Below, piece after piece: positions 1 to 5,494 of a stretch of DNA of 5,579 bases. Source of the stretch: an uncultured Caulobacterales bacterium (lineage in GTDB: Bacteria > Pseudomonadota > Alphaproteobacteria > Caulobacterales > Maricaulaceae); NCBI GenBank assembly GCA_937981945.1, contig CALJNJ010000279.1:1-5579 (forward strand). Reading direction: 5' to 3'. A model generated the notes under the pieces. That model saw only the letters and a list, made by a program, of their open reading frames with translations, did not search any database and was not told the DNA's origin. Position numbers and translations under genes: made by a program. Every line of letters begins with the position of its first letter. Position 1 is the first letter of the stretch.

Positions 1-78
1 AAAGTAACATTTGACACAGAACCCGATCCGCGCGGAAAAGGTCCAAAAGCTGTCAATTTGGGACTTGCTGAAGAATAG
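1..78 (+). CDS. Cold-shock domain protein, C-terminal end (partial)
   Basis: The first reading frame is open from the window edge to a TAG at 76-78 and gives 25 residues. They include FDTEPDPRGKGPKAVNL, which matches the last beta strand and tail of cold-shock (CSD/OB-fold) proteins, where a basic GKGP-A-N segment precedes the C-terminus. Such proteins bind single-stranded RNA or DNA in the cytoplasm and act as RNA chaperones. The RNP1 and RNP2 motifs would lie upstream of the window, so I cannot tell a single-domain CspA-type protein from the two-domain type also found in Alphaproteobacteria. The gene converges on the DUF1295 gene, with 3 bp between the two stop codons. The family call rests on this short tail only. 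Confidence 0.75.
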   Translation, partial: KVTFDTEPDPRGKGPKAVNLGLAEE

Positions 79-81
79 TAC

Positions 82-954
82 TTATCCCGCGCTCGCCTTT
101 GGGCTCAGGCGCGGAATTAATAAAGGGGTGGTGTCCAGATAGGCCTTGTAGGCCGGGTCATCACCCCATTTTTTTTGCGCCGCTCTGGCTAAGGTCGGAA
201 TTCCGCTGATCCGGGTCAAAAGCAAAATTACGAAGATCGGCGAAATCAGGCAAACCCATTGCCAGCCGTTCAAGATCGGCACAGCCATTAAGGCAATCCC
301 AATCCAAAGCATGATTTCTCCAAAGTAATTCGGATGTCTGGACCGGCTCCAAAGGCCTGTTTGAATAAAGCGGCCCTTATTTTCGGGCTCCGCTCGAAAA
401 GCTCTCTTTTGCCGGTCGGCTATAACTTCGATCCCAAAACCCACAATCCAGAGCACTATCCCTGCATAGGCCCAGCCGCCCAGCGGTACTGATATATTTG
501 ACGTTATGATGGCCAAGGCGCAGGCACTGGTGAGCAGAGCCCACAGCCCTTGCAGGGTCCAAGCCATGAAGAATCGCGGGGCATTAGTTTTGATATGGTC
601 AAATCTGTGATCGCCCCCGTCCTTCATAATCCGCGTAAACAGAAATGAGCCTAACCTTATGGCCCAAATGCACACCATCGCTGCGACAATCTTGGCTCTT
701 ATGTCCAGAGGTGACGCAAGAGCAACCGATACGCCCATGAGGGTTAAATAGGTAACGGATCCTGTCAGATCGTAGAATTTCTCCGTCCGCTTGATCAGAG
801 CCGGAATAAAGGCCAGCCAGTTAACGCCAAAGGCCAAAACGGCGCAGATCAAAAATATAGGCCAGCCACCGGCGAGTTTTCCGGTTTGCGCCCCGCCCAA
901 AGCGACCAACAGGCCAATTAACGCGGCCACACCTGCAATAATTATAAACTTCAT
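82..954 (-). CDS. DUF1295 family membrane protein (steroid 5-alpha-reductase-like)
   Basis: This 290-residue integral membrane protein matches the DUF1295 family, whose C-terminal half resembles steroid 5-alpha-reductases and isoprenylcysteine methyltransferases. Some family members are thought to be NAD(P)H-dependent lipid reductases, but the bacterial substrate is generally unknown. About eight hydrophobic segments are visible, near residues 4-21, 33-54, 67-83, 88-108, 129-150, 161-178, 212-228 and 232-249. Family landmarks are KFYDLTGS (59-66), RLGSFLFTRI (100-109), DHRFD (115-119), EVIADRQK (176-183), the GLWSRSRHPNYFGE block (200-213) with the typical RHPNY, and SGIP (250-253). The length is normal and the frame intact. 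A GAGGG stretch just before the ATG at 952-954 is a plausible but close ribosome site. It is divergent from the DUF885 gene. The family call is firm; the enzymatic role is inferred only. Confidence 0.88.
   Translation of the reverse strand: MKFIIIAGVAALIGLLVALGGAQTGKLAGGWPIFLICAVLAFGVNWLAFIPALIKRTEKFYDLTGSVTYLTLMGVSVALASPLDIRAKIVAAMVCIWAIRLGSFLFTRIMKDGGDHRFDHIKTNAPRFFMAWTLQGLWALLTSACALAIITSNISVPLGGWAYAGIVLWIVGFGIEVIADRQKRAFRAEPENKGRFIQTGLWSRSRHPNYFGEIMLWIGIALMAVPILNGWQWVCLISPIFVILLLTRISGIPTLARAAQKKWGDDPAYKAYLDTTPLLIPRLSPKASAG
87..114. terminator. GC-rich inverted repeat, possible weak terminator of the cold-shock gene
   Basis: CCGCGC (87-92) pairs with GCGCGG (109-114), and an inner GCC/GGC (95-97 with 102-104) can extend the stem across an internal loop. 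It begins 8 bp after the cold-shock stop codon and lies inside the last codons of the convergent DUF1295 gene. There is no clear T-run after it on either strand, so intrinsic termination is uncertain. Rho-dependent or coupled termination is equally possible. Confidence 0.3.
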
Positions 955-1023
955 AACCCTCTTACGCAGCCCGCAGAGCTTTAGATGACTCTTGTCAGGC
1001 TTTTCCCCGTATGCGCGCAGCCT

Positions 1024-1052
1024 ATCCTATCGCCAAATTAAACAGATAGCAA
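1024..1052 (-). promoter_or_regulatory. Candidate sigma70-type promoter for the DUF1295 gene
   Basis: On the minus strand TTGCTA (1052-1047) and TAGGAT (1029-1024) are separated by 17 bp, matching -35/-10 spacing. It lies about 70 bp upstream of the start codon within the divergent region. The elements match the consensus only partly, so this is a pattern-based guess. Confidence 0.3.
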
Positions 1053-1069
1053 AAGCGCCTGAATCATCA

Positions 1070-1098
1070 TTGTCGCTTTTTTCTATACAAGCTGTAAT
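1070..1098 (+). promoter_or_regulatory. Candidate sigma70-type promoter for the DUF885 gene
   Basis: TTGTCG (1070-1075) and TGTAAT (1093-1098) are separated by exactly 17 bp; the -10 differs from TATAAT at one base and the -35 from TTGACA at two. Transcription would start near 1105, giving a leader of about 43 nt that carries the TTATCG/CGATAA inverted repeat and a purine-rich AAAGAGAGAG stretch before the ATG at 1148. Confidence 0.45.
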
Positions 1099-1114
1099 TT
1101 CAACGTTATAAGCC

Positions 1115-1131
1115 TTATCGAAAAACGATAA
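1115..1131. repeat. Perfect 6-bp inverted repeat with A5 spacer in the DUF885 leader
   Basis: TTATCG (1115-1120), AAAAA, then CGATAA (1126-1131) form a 17-bp dyad. It sits between the predicted transcription start and the purine-rich AAAGAGAGAG ribosome-site region of the DUF885 gene. It could be an operator for a helix-turn-helix repressor, or a small RNA hairpin next to the ribosome site. No regulator is identified. Confidence 0.4.
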
Positions 1132-1147
1132 AGAGAGAGTGTGACCT

Positions 1148-2977
1148 ATGTGGAAATGGCTGCGACGAATAATAATTACCCTGCCATTATTGGCGGTAAT
1201 GTTTGGCGGATTCAAGTTTATGCAAAACTTCGGATCGCCCGGATCCATTAATAGCTATATTAATCGGACATCTTTGTCCCTGATCGGGGACAGCCCCGAG
1301 GCCCTGACCTTTATGGGGCTTGATAACAAGCCGCTTATTGACAGGCACAGCCATAAGCTCGCGGATTATTCCGAGGCGCAATGGGACAAATCCCTGGCCA
1401 AGGCTGAAAACATGCTGACCGGCCTCAACAAATTTAATCCGGATAAACTCAAAGGTCAGGACTTAATGTCCTATGACATCACAAAGTGGCTTTTAGAAGA
1501 TCAACTTTCCGATACGGATATTCGCTATTCCGGCTATCCTATCAGCCAGCTTTCAGGCCCTCACATAAACCTGCCGTCATTTTTGACCGATCGGCACGCC
1601 ATTATTTCGCAAAAAAGTGCAGACAATTATTTGTCCCGCTTAAATGAATTTGGCCGGGTTTTGGACGAAACCCATACGCTGGTTGACGCCCATACGGAAA
1701 ACGGCGTGATTGCGCCGGATTTCATCGTGAATAAGACCATTGGTGTTTTAGAGGCCTTCATAGAAGACGGCCCCGAAGAAAATCCTTTAGTGACGACACT
1801 CCCTGAAAAGCTCGACAAAGTTGAGGGTCTCAGCGATGCAGCCAAAGACGAAATCATCGCCTCGGCCACACAGATCGTGAAAGAGAAAGTCATTCCCGGC
1901 TATAAAAAGCTGATCGCGCAGCAAAAAGCGCTTTTGCCCAAAACAAATTCCGATGCCGGTATCTGGCGTATCCCTCACGGGGAGAAGCTTTATGCGAGCG
2001 CCCTTCGCTCCAATACAACAACCAATTTCACCGCCGAAGATGTCCATAATACCGGACTGTCCGAGGTTAGCCGAATTGAAAAGGCTATGGACATAATTCT
2101 GGTCAGCGAAGGCTATTCAGACGGCACTGTCGGAGAGCGCGTTCAAAAATTGATGAAGGCGCCGGACCAGCTTTATCCCAATACGGATGAAGGTCGCGAA
2201 GAGATGATTGAGTATCTGGTAGAGCTTAATGAGCACATTATGAGCAAAGCCGGTGATCTGTTTGTGACCCTGCCGCCGCAGCCGCTTGAAATCAAAAGAG
2301 TGCCTGAGTTCTCTCAGGACAGTGCACCCGGTGGCTATTACCAGCCGCCCGGTATTTTTGACGACACACCCGGCCGTTTTTATATCAACCAGAAAGACAC
2401 CGCCGATAATCCGAAATGGACTTTGCCCACACTGCTCTATCACGAGGCGGCGCCCGGACATCACTTCCAGTTGTCCCGCTCACAAATGATTAAAGGCGTG
2501 CCAATGATCCGAAAAATGAGCCCGTTTACGGCCTATACGGAAGGCTGGGCCCTTTATGCGGAGAAAATTGCCGCTGAGGATATGGGGCTTTATGATGATA
2601 ATCCGCTCGGAGATTTGGGACGGCTGCAGGCGGAACAATTCCGCGCCGTCCGTTTGGTGGTGGACACCGGCCTTCATCATAAGCGCTGGACCCGAGAACA
2701 GGCCATTGACTACATGGTGAGCAAGACCGGCATGACCGAAGCTGAAGTAACTCGAGAGATCGAACGCTATGTGGTTTGGCCCGGTCAGGCGACTGCTTAT
2801 AAAACCGGTCAACTAGCGATTATTCGTATGCGCGACCGCGCCGAAAATGCGCTGGGTGAAAAGTTTGATCTGCGTTTGTTTAATGAGATGATTTTGGAAG
2901 ACGGCGCTATGCCACTGGGTCTGCTCGACGCCAAGGTCGACACCTGGATCGACGACCGGAAAAGCTCAGAAGGCTAG
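1148..2977 (+). CDS. DUF885 family metallopeptidase-like protein, membrane-anchored
   Basis: This 609-residue protein matches the DUF885 family, which is widespread, usually exported in proteobacteria, and regarded as putative zinc metallopeptidases. The N-terminus has basic residues (K3, R6, R7) and a hydrophobic run at about 8-22 without a lipobox cysteine. It is therefore either a signal anchor or a Sec signal peptide, and the catalytic part should face the periplasm. The key motif is HEAAPGHHFQ (432-441), the family's HExxPGHH signature, followed by TEGWALY (464-470), whose E465 may be a further metal ligand. GGYYQPP and GRFYIN upstream (about 395-420) and the YVVWPGQATAYKTGQ block near the C-terminus are also typical. 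The length is normal for the family and no frame damage is seen. The ATG at 1148 is supported by the signal sequence that follows it and a weak GAGAGAG upstream. The substrate is unknown; peptide hydrolysis is a family-level inference. Confidence 0.87.
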   Translation: MWKWLRRIIITLPLLAVMFGGFKFMQNFGSPGSINSYINRTSLSLIGDSPEALTFMGLDNKPLIDRHSHKLADYSEAQWDKSLAKAENMLTGLNKFNPDKLKGQDLMSYDITKWLLEDQLSDTDIRYSGYPISQLSGPHINLPSFLTDRHAIISQKSADNYLSRLNEFGRVLDETHTLVDAHTENGVIAPDFIVNKTIGVLEAFIEDGPEENPLVTTLPEKLDKVEGLSDAAKDEIIASATQIVKEKVIPGYKKLIAQQKALLPKTNSDAGIWRIPHGEKLYASALRSNTTTNFTAEDVHNTGLSEVSRIEKAMDIILVSEGYSDGTVGERVQKLMKAPDQLYPNTDEGREEMIEYLVELNEHIMSKAGDLFVTLPPQPLEIKRVPEFSQDSAPGGYYQPPGIFDDTPGRFYINQKDTADNPKWTLPTLLYHEAAPGHHFQLSRSQMIKGVPMIRKMSPFTAYTEGWALYAEKIAAEDMGLYDDNPLGDLGRLQAEQFRAVRLVVDTGLHHKRWTREQAIDYMVSKTGMTEAEVTREIERYVVWPGQATAYKTGQLAIIRMRDRAENALGEKFDLRLFNEMILEDGAMPLGLLDAKVDTWIDDRKSSEG

Positions 2978-2984
2978 AAAATAG

Positions 2985-3022
2985 CCGGCCCGCTTTGAAA
3001 GGGAACTGGACAAGCGGGCCGG
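2985..3022 (-). terminator. Strong hairpin terminator between convergent genes
   Basis: An 11-bp perfect stem, CCGGCCCGCTT (2985-2995) with AAGCGGGCCGG (3012-3022), encloses a 16-nt loop. It lies between the DUF885 stop (2977) and the UrcA-like stop (3040). Read on the minus strand the stem is followed by CTATTTTC, a short T-run, so it fits best as an intrinsic terminator of the UrcA-like gene. On the plus strand no T-run follows, but it may still help end the DUF885 transcript or protect its 3' end. Confidence 0.65.
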
Positions 3023-3039
3023 GGTCTTCCGGGGAGGAA

Positions 3040-3363
3040 TTACTTTTTGGTTTCGGCCAGGCGAATAATTTCGCCGCCCTCAATTTTTGCTTTGTAGTAA
3101 GCCGTAAGTTGTAGCTTATCGATCTTGCGGATAATCTCGTCCATATATTCGGCCATGCAAGTCGCGCCGGCATATTGTTCAAATGCTCCCAGCTCATCTT
3201 TGCAAAGTTTCTTCACTTGCCTGTGCAAAGTTTTATAGGTTTGAGCTGCGGGTGCAGAGGGTGAATATTTAAAATTCACTTGCTCTTTTTCGCCGGCGTG
3301 GGCGGAAAAAGAAGCGGTTGAAATTATCGCCGCAACAGCGATTAGTTTAGTCAATTTGGTCAT
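3040..3363 (-). CDS. UrcA-like small exported protein
   Basis: This 107-residue protein starts with a classical Sec signal peptide: basic K3 and K6, a hydrophobic core at about 7-19, and likely cleavage after AHA (21-23). The mature part of about 84 residues begins with a VNFKYS strand, followed by a helical stretch (LHRQVKKLC, 46-54) and a second cysteine at C69 in GATCMAEYMDEII. This layout, a short beta segment, a basic helix ending in Cys, a second Cys about 15 residues on, then an amphipathic helix, is that of UrcA family proteins. These are periplasmic proteins of unknown function common in Caulobacterales and sphingomonads. C54 and C69 could form a disulfide. A GGAG sits 7 nt before the ATG at 3361-3363, which supports this start. 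The C-terminus is rich in lysine and glutamate. The family call is from the pattern only; another small exported helical protein remains possible. Confidence 0.68.
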   Translation of the reverse strand: MTKLTKLIAVAAIISTASFSAHAGEKEQVNFKYSPSAPAAQTYKTLHRQVKKLCKDELGAFEQYAGATCMAEYMDEIIRKIDKLQLTAYYKAKIEGGEIIRLAETKK

Positions 3364-3439
3364 TATTCGACTCCATTAGGCATTAACAGTCATGCGCAAA
3401 TGCTCGCGTGCCTTAAGCGCCGCATGTGCTCTCTCTTAC

Positions 3440-3453
3440 GCGGCTTTTGCCGC
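3440..3453. repeat. Short perfect hairpin in the urcA-like leader region
   Basis: GCGGC (3440-3444), TTTT, GCCGC (3449-3453) form a 5-bp perfect stem with a 4-nt loop. If the predicted promoter near 3499-3506 is used, this hairpin lies in the 5' untranslated RNA of the UrcA-like gene, about 75-90 nt before the start codon. A nearby TTTTTGAAAAA palindrome (3460-3470) could form another weak structure. The role is unknown. Confidence 0.35.
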
Positions 3454-3484
3454 TTGATATTTTTGAAAAACAACGCGCCCCGTT

Positions 3485-3499
3485 ATTGATCAATGATCA
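3485..3499. promoter_or_regulatory. Two adjacent TGATCA palindromes, possible operator
   Basis: ATTGATCAAT (3485-3494) is a 10-bp perfect palindrome, and TGATCA occurs twice (3487-3492 and 3494-3499) with one base between. The cluster overlaps the predicted start site and the edge of the -10 element of the UrcA-like gene, where a repressor would act. No matching regulator is identified, and such AT-rich palindromes can occur by chance. Confidence 0.3.
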
Positions 3500-3506
3500 C
3501 TATATA
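3499..3506 (-). promoter_or_regulatory. Candidate -10 element for the UrcA-like gene
   Basis: The minus strand reads TATATAGT here, offering TATATA or TATAGT as a -10 box. The matching -35 position is GC-rich and poor (around GGGCGG), as expected for a promoter that depends on an activator. Transcription would start near 3492-3494 and give a leader of about 130 nt. No other good promoter was found between here and the start codon. Confidence 0.35.
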
Positions 3507-3528
3507 CCCCAAATCGAGACGCCGCCCA

Positions 3529-3544
3529 TGTGAGCGGAATCACG
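3529..3544. promoter_or_regulatory. CRP-like binding site (TGTGA-N6-TCACG)
   Basis: TGTGA (3529-3533) and TCACG (3540-3544) flank a 6-bp spacer and match nine of the ten fixed bases of the TGTGA-N6-TCACA CRP consensus. The centre is about 42-45 bp upstream of the predicted start of the UrcA-like transcript, close to the class II activator position. The site also lies about 40 bp past the amidohydrolase stop codon. Whether this organism has a CRP homologue with this specificity cannot be seen here. Confidence 0.35.
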
Positions 3545-3582
3545 CCTGATAATTTCAGTTTCAATAATTTAAATTGGACGAA

Positions 3583-4905
3583 TTACTCGGCGCCGAATAA
3601 CGCAATTGCTCCGCGAACCATGGCTTCCGTGCCTGTCGTAATCGACGGCTCGGGCAGAACATTAAACTCCGGCGAATGGTGAGACGGCGCTTTGGATACG
3701 TCTTCCTCCACCGACCCGCCAACGGAAAAATAAACGCCCTTAACGCCTGTTTCCGGCGCCATCAAATAGGCGAAGTCCTCCGCGCCCATACCTTCACGGG
3801 GAACACCGACTAAATGATCACCCATATCCGCTTCAAGAGCACCCCGGACAATAGAGACCGTCTCTGCGTCATTGATGGTTGGCGGCGTATTATTGGGCGC
3901 ATAATTTATTTCCGGCATTAAGTCTTCAGGAACGCCATAAGCTTTGGCTGTATTTTCCGTGACGCGCTTAATGCCGTCGAGAAGTTTTTGCCGGGTTTCA
4001 GGATCATCAGAGCGAACCGTCAAGCCCAGCTTAGCTTCATGCGGGATAATATTATTTTTAGTTCCGGCATGGAATGTTCCAACCGTAATGATGCCGGGCT
4101 TTAAAGGCGCCACATTACGCGTGACGATGGTTTGTAAATTCATGACAATGGCTGAGCCCAATACAATCGGGTCAATCCCCTGGTGGGGCGATGCGCCGTG
4201 TGCGCCGACACCTTTGAGGGTCAAATACACACTGTCGGAGCTACTCATGACCGTTCCGGATTCCATGACGATTTTACCGGGCGCCAGATTGGCCCATACA
4301 TGAAACCCGATAACGTAATCGGGCTTCGGAAAACGCGTAAACAATCCGTCTTCAATCATGGCCTTGGCACCGGCAATTATTTCCTCTGCCGGCTGCACGA
4401 TCAGAACCAATGTGCCTGACCATTCCTCTTTCAGATCCTGCATCATTTTTCCGGAACTCAGGAGTGAGGTGATATGCACATCATGACCGCAGGCATGCAT
4501 GACGGGAAATTCTTGGCCGTTGCGATCTTTTTGCATAATCTTTGAGGCGTGCGCCAGGCCGGTATTTTCTTTGACCGGCAGGCCATCCATATCAGCGCGC
4601 ATCATGACCGTCGGACCGTCGCCGTTTTTCAAAACCGCGACAACGCCGGTACCGCCTACACCTTCCGTGACGTCATAGCCGAGAGCGCGAAGCTCTTCTG
4701 CCATACGGGCTGCCGTTTTGCTTTCAACAAAGGACAGTTCGGGATTGGCATGAAAATGCTCATAGAGATCTTCCAGTCGGTTGTCATAATCAGCCGCAAT
4801 AGCTTCCGGAAGTTCAGACAAATTTTCCGGCGTATGACTTTGCGCCGGCGCGCAGGCCCAAAAGGCAGAGGCTGCGAAGCCCGTCATTAAAGCGATCTTT
4901 TTCAT
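3583..4905 (-). CDS. Exported M20D family amidohydrolase/carboxypeptidase
   Basis: With the start at 4905 this is a 440-residue M20D enzyme, related to hippurate hydrolase, N-acyl-amino-acid amidohydrolases and plant IAA-amino-acid hydrolases. These release a free amino acid from N-acyl or aminoacyl conjugates using two metal ions. Seen in order: RADMDGLP (103-110); MHACGHD (136-142) with ligands C139 and H141; QPAEE (171-175) with E174/E175; GFHVW (200-204) with H202; the dimerisation-domain GAHGASPHQGIDP (234-246); GMGAEDFAY (372-380); and HHSPEF (409-414) with H410. All metal ligands are present, so it should be active. The N-terminus MKKIALMTGFAASAFWACAPA is a Sec signal with likely cleavage after A21; C18 lacks a good lipobox. 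The start is set by a GGGAG about 7 nt upstream. The frame stays open to an ATG at 4968, but that start has no ribosome site and would bury the signal peptide. The substrate is unknown; Lrp control is suggested by the upstream gene. Confidence 0.9.
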   Translation of the reverse strand: MKKIALMTGFAASAFWACAPAQSHTPENLSELPEAIAADYDNRLEDLYEHFHANPELSFVESKTAARMAEELRALGYDVTEGVGGTGVVAVLKNGDGPTVMMRADMDGLPVKENTGLAHASKIMQKDRNGQEFPVMHACGHDVHITSLLSSGKMMQDLKEEWSGTLVLIVQPAEEIIAGAKAMIEDGLFTRFPKPDYVIGFHVWANLAPGKIVMESGTVMSSSDSVYLTLKGVGAHGASPHQGIDPIVLGSAIVMNLQTIVTRNVAPLKPGIITVGTFHAGTKNNIIPHEAKLGLTVRSDDPETRQKLLDGIKRVTENTAKAYGVPEDLMPEINYAPNNTPPTINDAETVSIVRGALEADMGDHLVGVPREGMGAEDFAYLMAPETGVKGVYFSVGGSVEEDVSKAPSHHSPEFNVLPEPSITTGTEAMVRGAIALFGAE

Positions 4906-4927
4906 GGTTTCTCTCCCGCGTTTAAAC

Positions 4928-4958
4928 TTTATTGCCCCCGCCTCGCCATCCCTGTCAA
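4928..4958 (-). promoter_or_regulatory. Candidate promoter for the M20D amidohydrolase
   Basis: The minus strand has a perfect TTGACA (4958-4953), then 19 bp, then AATAAA (4933-4928), a fair -10 with longer than ideal spacing. It lies in the 104-bp gap between the Lrp/AsnC stop and the amidohydrolase start, and would give a transcript start about 15 bp before the chosen ATG. It also lies within the extended reading frame that would begin at 4968, which argues against that longer start if the promoter is real. Confidence 0.35.
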
Positions 4959-4997
4959 CGGGCTGCATTTAACAATTGATAAGACGGACTCTGACTC

Positions 4998-5009
4998 GCC
5001 TGAACAGGC
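4998..5009 (-). repeat. Small hairpin immediately after the Lrp/AsnC stop
   Basis: GCCT (4998-5001) and AGGC (5006-5009) form a 4-bp stem with a 4-nt loop directly after the Lrp/AsnC stop codon. On the minus strand it is not followed by a T-run, so it is too weak to call an intrinsic terminator. Read-through from the regulator into the amidohydrolase is therefore possible. Confidence 0.2.
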
Positions 5010-5465
5010 TCAAATCGCCGGAAACACAAAGGACTGCTTGACCTTGCCAAAAGCTACGCTGGAGTCGATTGACGCTATAGCTTCAATGCGCTGTATACGA
5101 CTGCGAACCAGGCTCTCATAGTGATCAAGATCCCGGACGATCACCCGCATCAGATAATCAGCATCGCCTGTAATCAGGAAACAATCCTGAATTTCATCAA
5201 TAAGCTGAATTTGCTTTTCAAATTTGATTATGGCGTCCTCTGCATGGGTGCCCAGCTTGATCCGCAAGAAGACGGTCACCGGCAGGCCGTAGAGCTTTTC
5301 ATCGATCAGAGCCGTATAGCCCTTGATCAATCCGCCGGCTTCCAGGGCTTTGAGACGCTTGAGACAGGGCGAAGGCGACAGGCCGACCCGGTCGGATAGC
5401 GCCTGGTTTGATAAGCGGCCATTACGCTGTAATTCTTTAATAATCTTCAGGTCTATATCGTCCAT
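5010..5465 (-). CDS. Lrp/AsnC family transcriptional regulator
   Basis: This 151-residue protein has the standard length and two-part layout of the Lrp/AsnC (feast/famine) family. The N-terminal helix-turn-helix spans about 2-50 (MDDIDLKIIKELQRNGRLSN, then the recognition helix in GLSPSPCLKRLKALEAGGLI). A beta linker follows, and the C-terminal RAM domain covers about 63-140, with the ITGDADYLMRV effector-pocket motif at 98-108. Such proteins form dimers and octamers, wrap DNA, and respond to amino acids. The ATG at 5463-5465 fits the family's usual MDxxDxxIL start, although the ribosome site (AAAGTAG) is weak. The gene lies 104 bp upstream of the M20D amidohydrolase on the same strand, and Lrp-type regulators often control adjacent amino-acid genes. 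The family is certain; the ligand is not visible from sequence. Confidence 0.95.
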   Translation of the reverse strand: MDDIDLKIIKELQRNGRLSNQALSDRVGLSPSPCLKRLKALEAGGLIKGYTALIDEKLYGLPVTVFLRIKLGTHAEDAIIKFEKQIQLIDEIQDCFLITGDADYLMRVIVRDLDHYESLVRSRIQRIEAIASIDSSVAFGKVKQSFVFPAI

Positions 5466-5494
5466 AACTACTTTTGTGGCAGAAAATGCTAAAA

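Noticed and set aside
2117..2464. A 115-codon open frame on the minus strand inside the DUF885 gene, and other antisense frames within the large genes
   Set aside because: They lie fully opposite strongly supported conserved coding sequence, have no recognisable domain, and no convincing ribosome site; they are shadows of the real frames.
3390..3425. Minus-strand 11-codon frame upstream of the UrcA-like gene (MRRLRHASICA), preceded by AAGAGAGAG and ending in an ATGA overlap with the next start
   Set aside because: Very short frames with overlapping starts and stops are common by chance; there is no run of one amino acid or attenuator pair to suggest a leader peptide.
3486..3499. Possible FNR-type box (TTGAT-N4-ATCAA)
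   Set aside because: With the required 4-bp spacer the second half reads GATCA, not ATCAA, so the dyad fails; the TGATCA repeats explain the similarity.
3546..3582. Terminator for the amidohydrolase in the AT-rich stretch with palindrome AATTTAAATT
   Set aside because: There is no GC-containing stem followed by a T-run on the minus strand; a self-palindrome of A and T alone is not adequate evidence.
3944..4303. A 119-codon plus-strand frame within the amidohydrolase
   Set aside because: It is antisense to conserved metal-peptidase coding sequence and shows no family features.
4897..4916. Lipoprotein signal at C18 of the amidohydrolase
   Set aside because: The residues before the cysteine are F-W-A, which do not fit a lipobox; cleavage after the APA at 19-21 is more likely.
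4906..4968. N-terminal extension of the amidohydrolase to the ATG at 4968
   Set aside because: No ribosome site precedes it, the added residues are not family-like, and the signal peptide with a good GGGAG starts at 4905.
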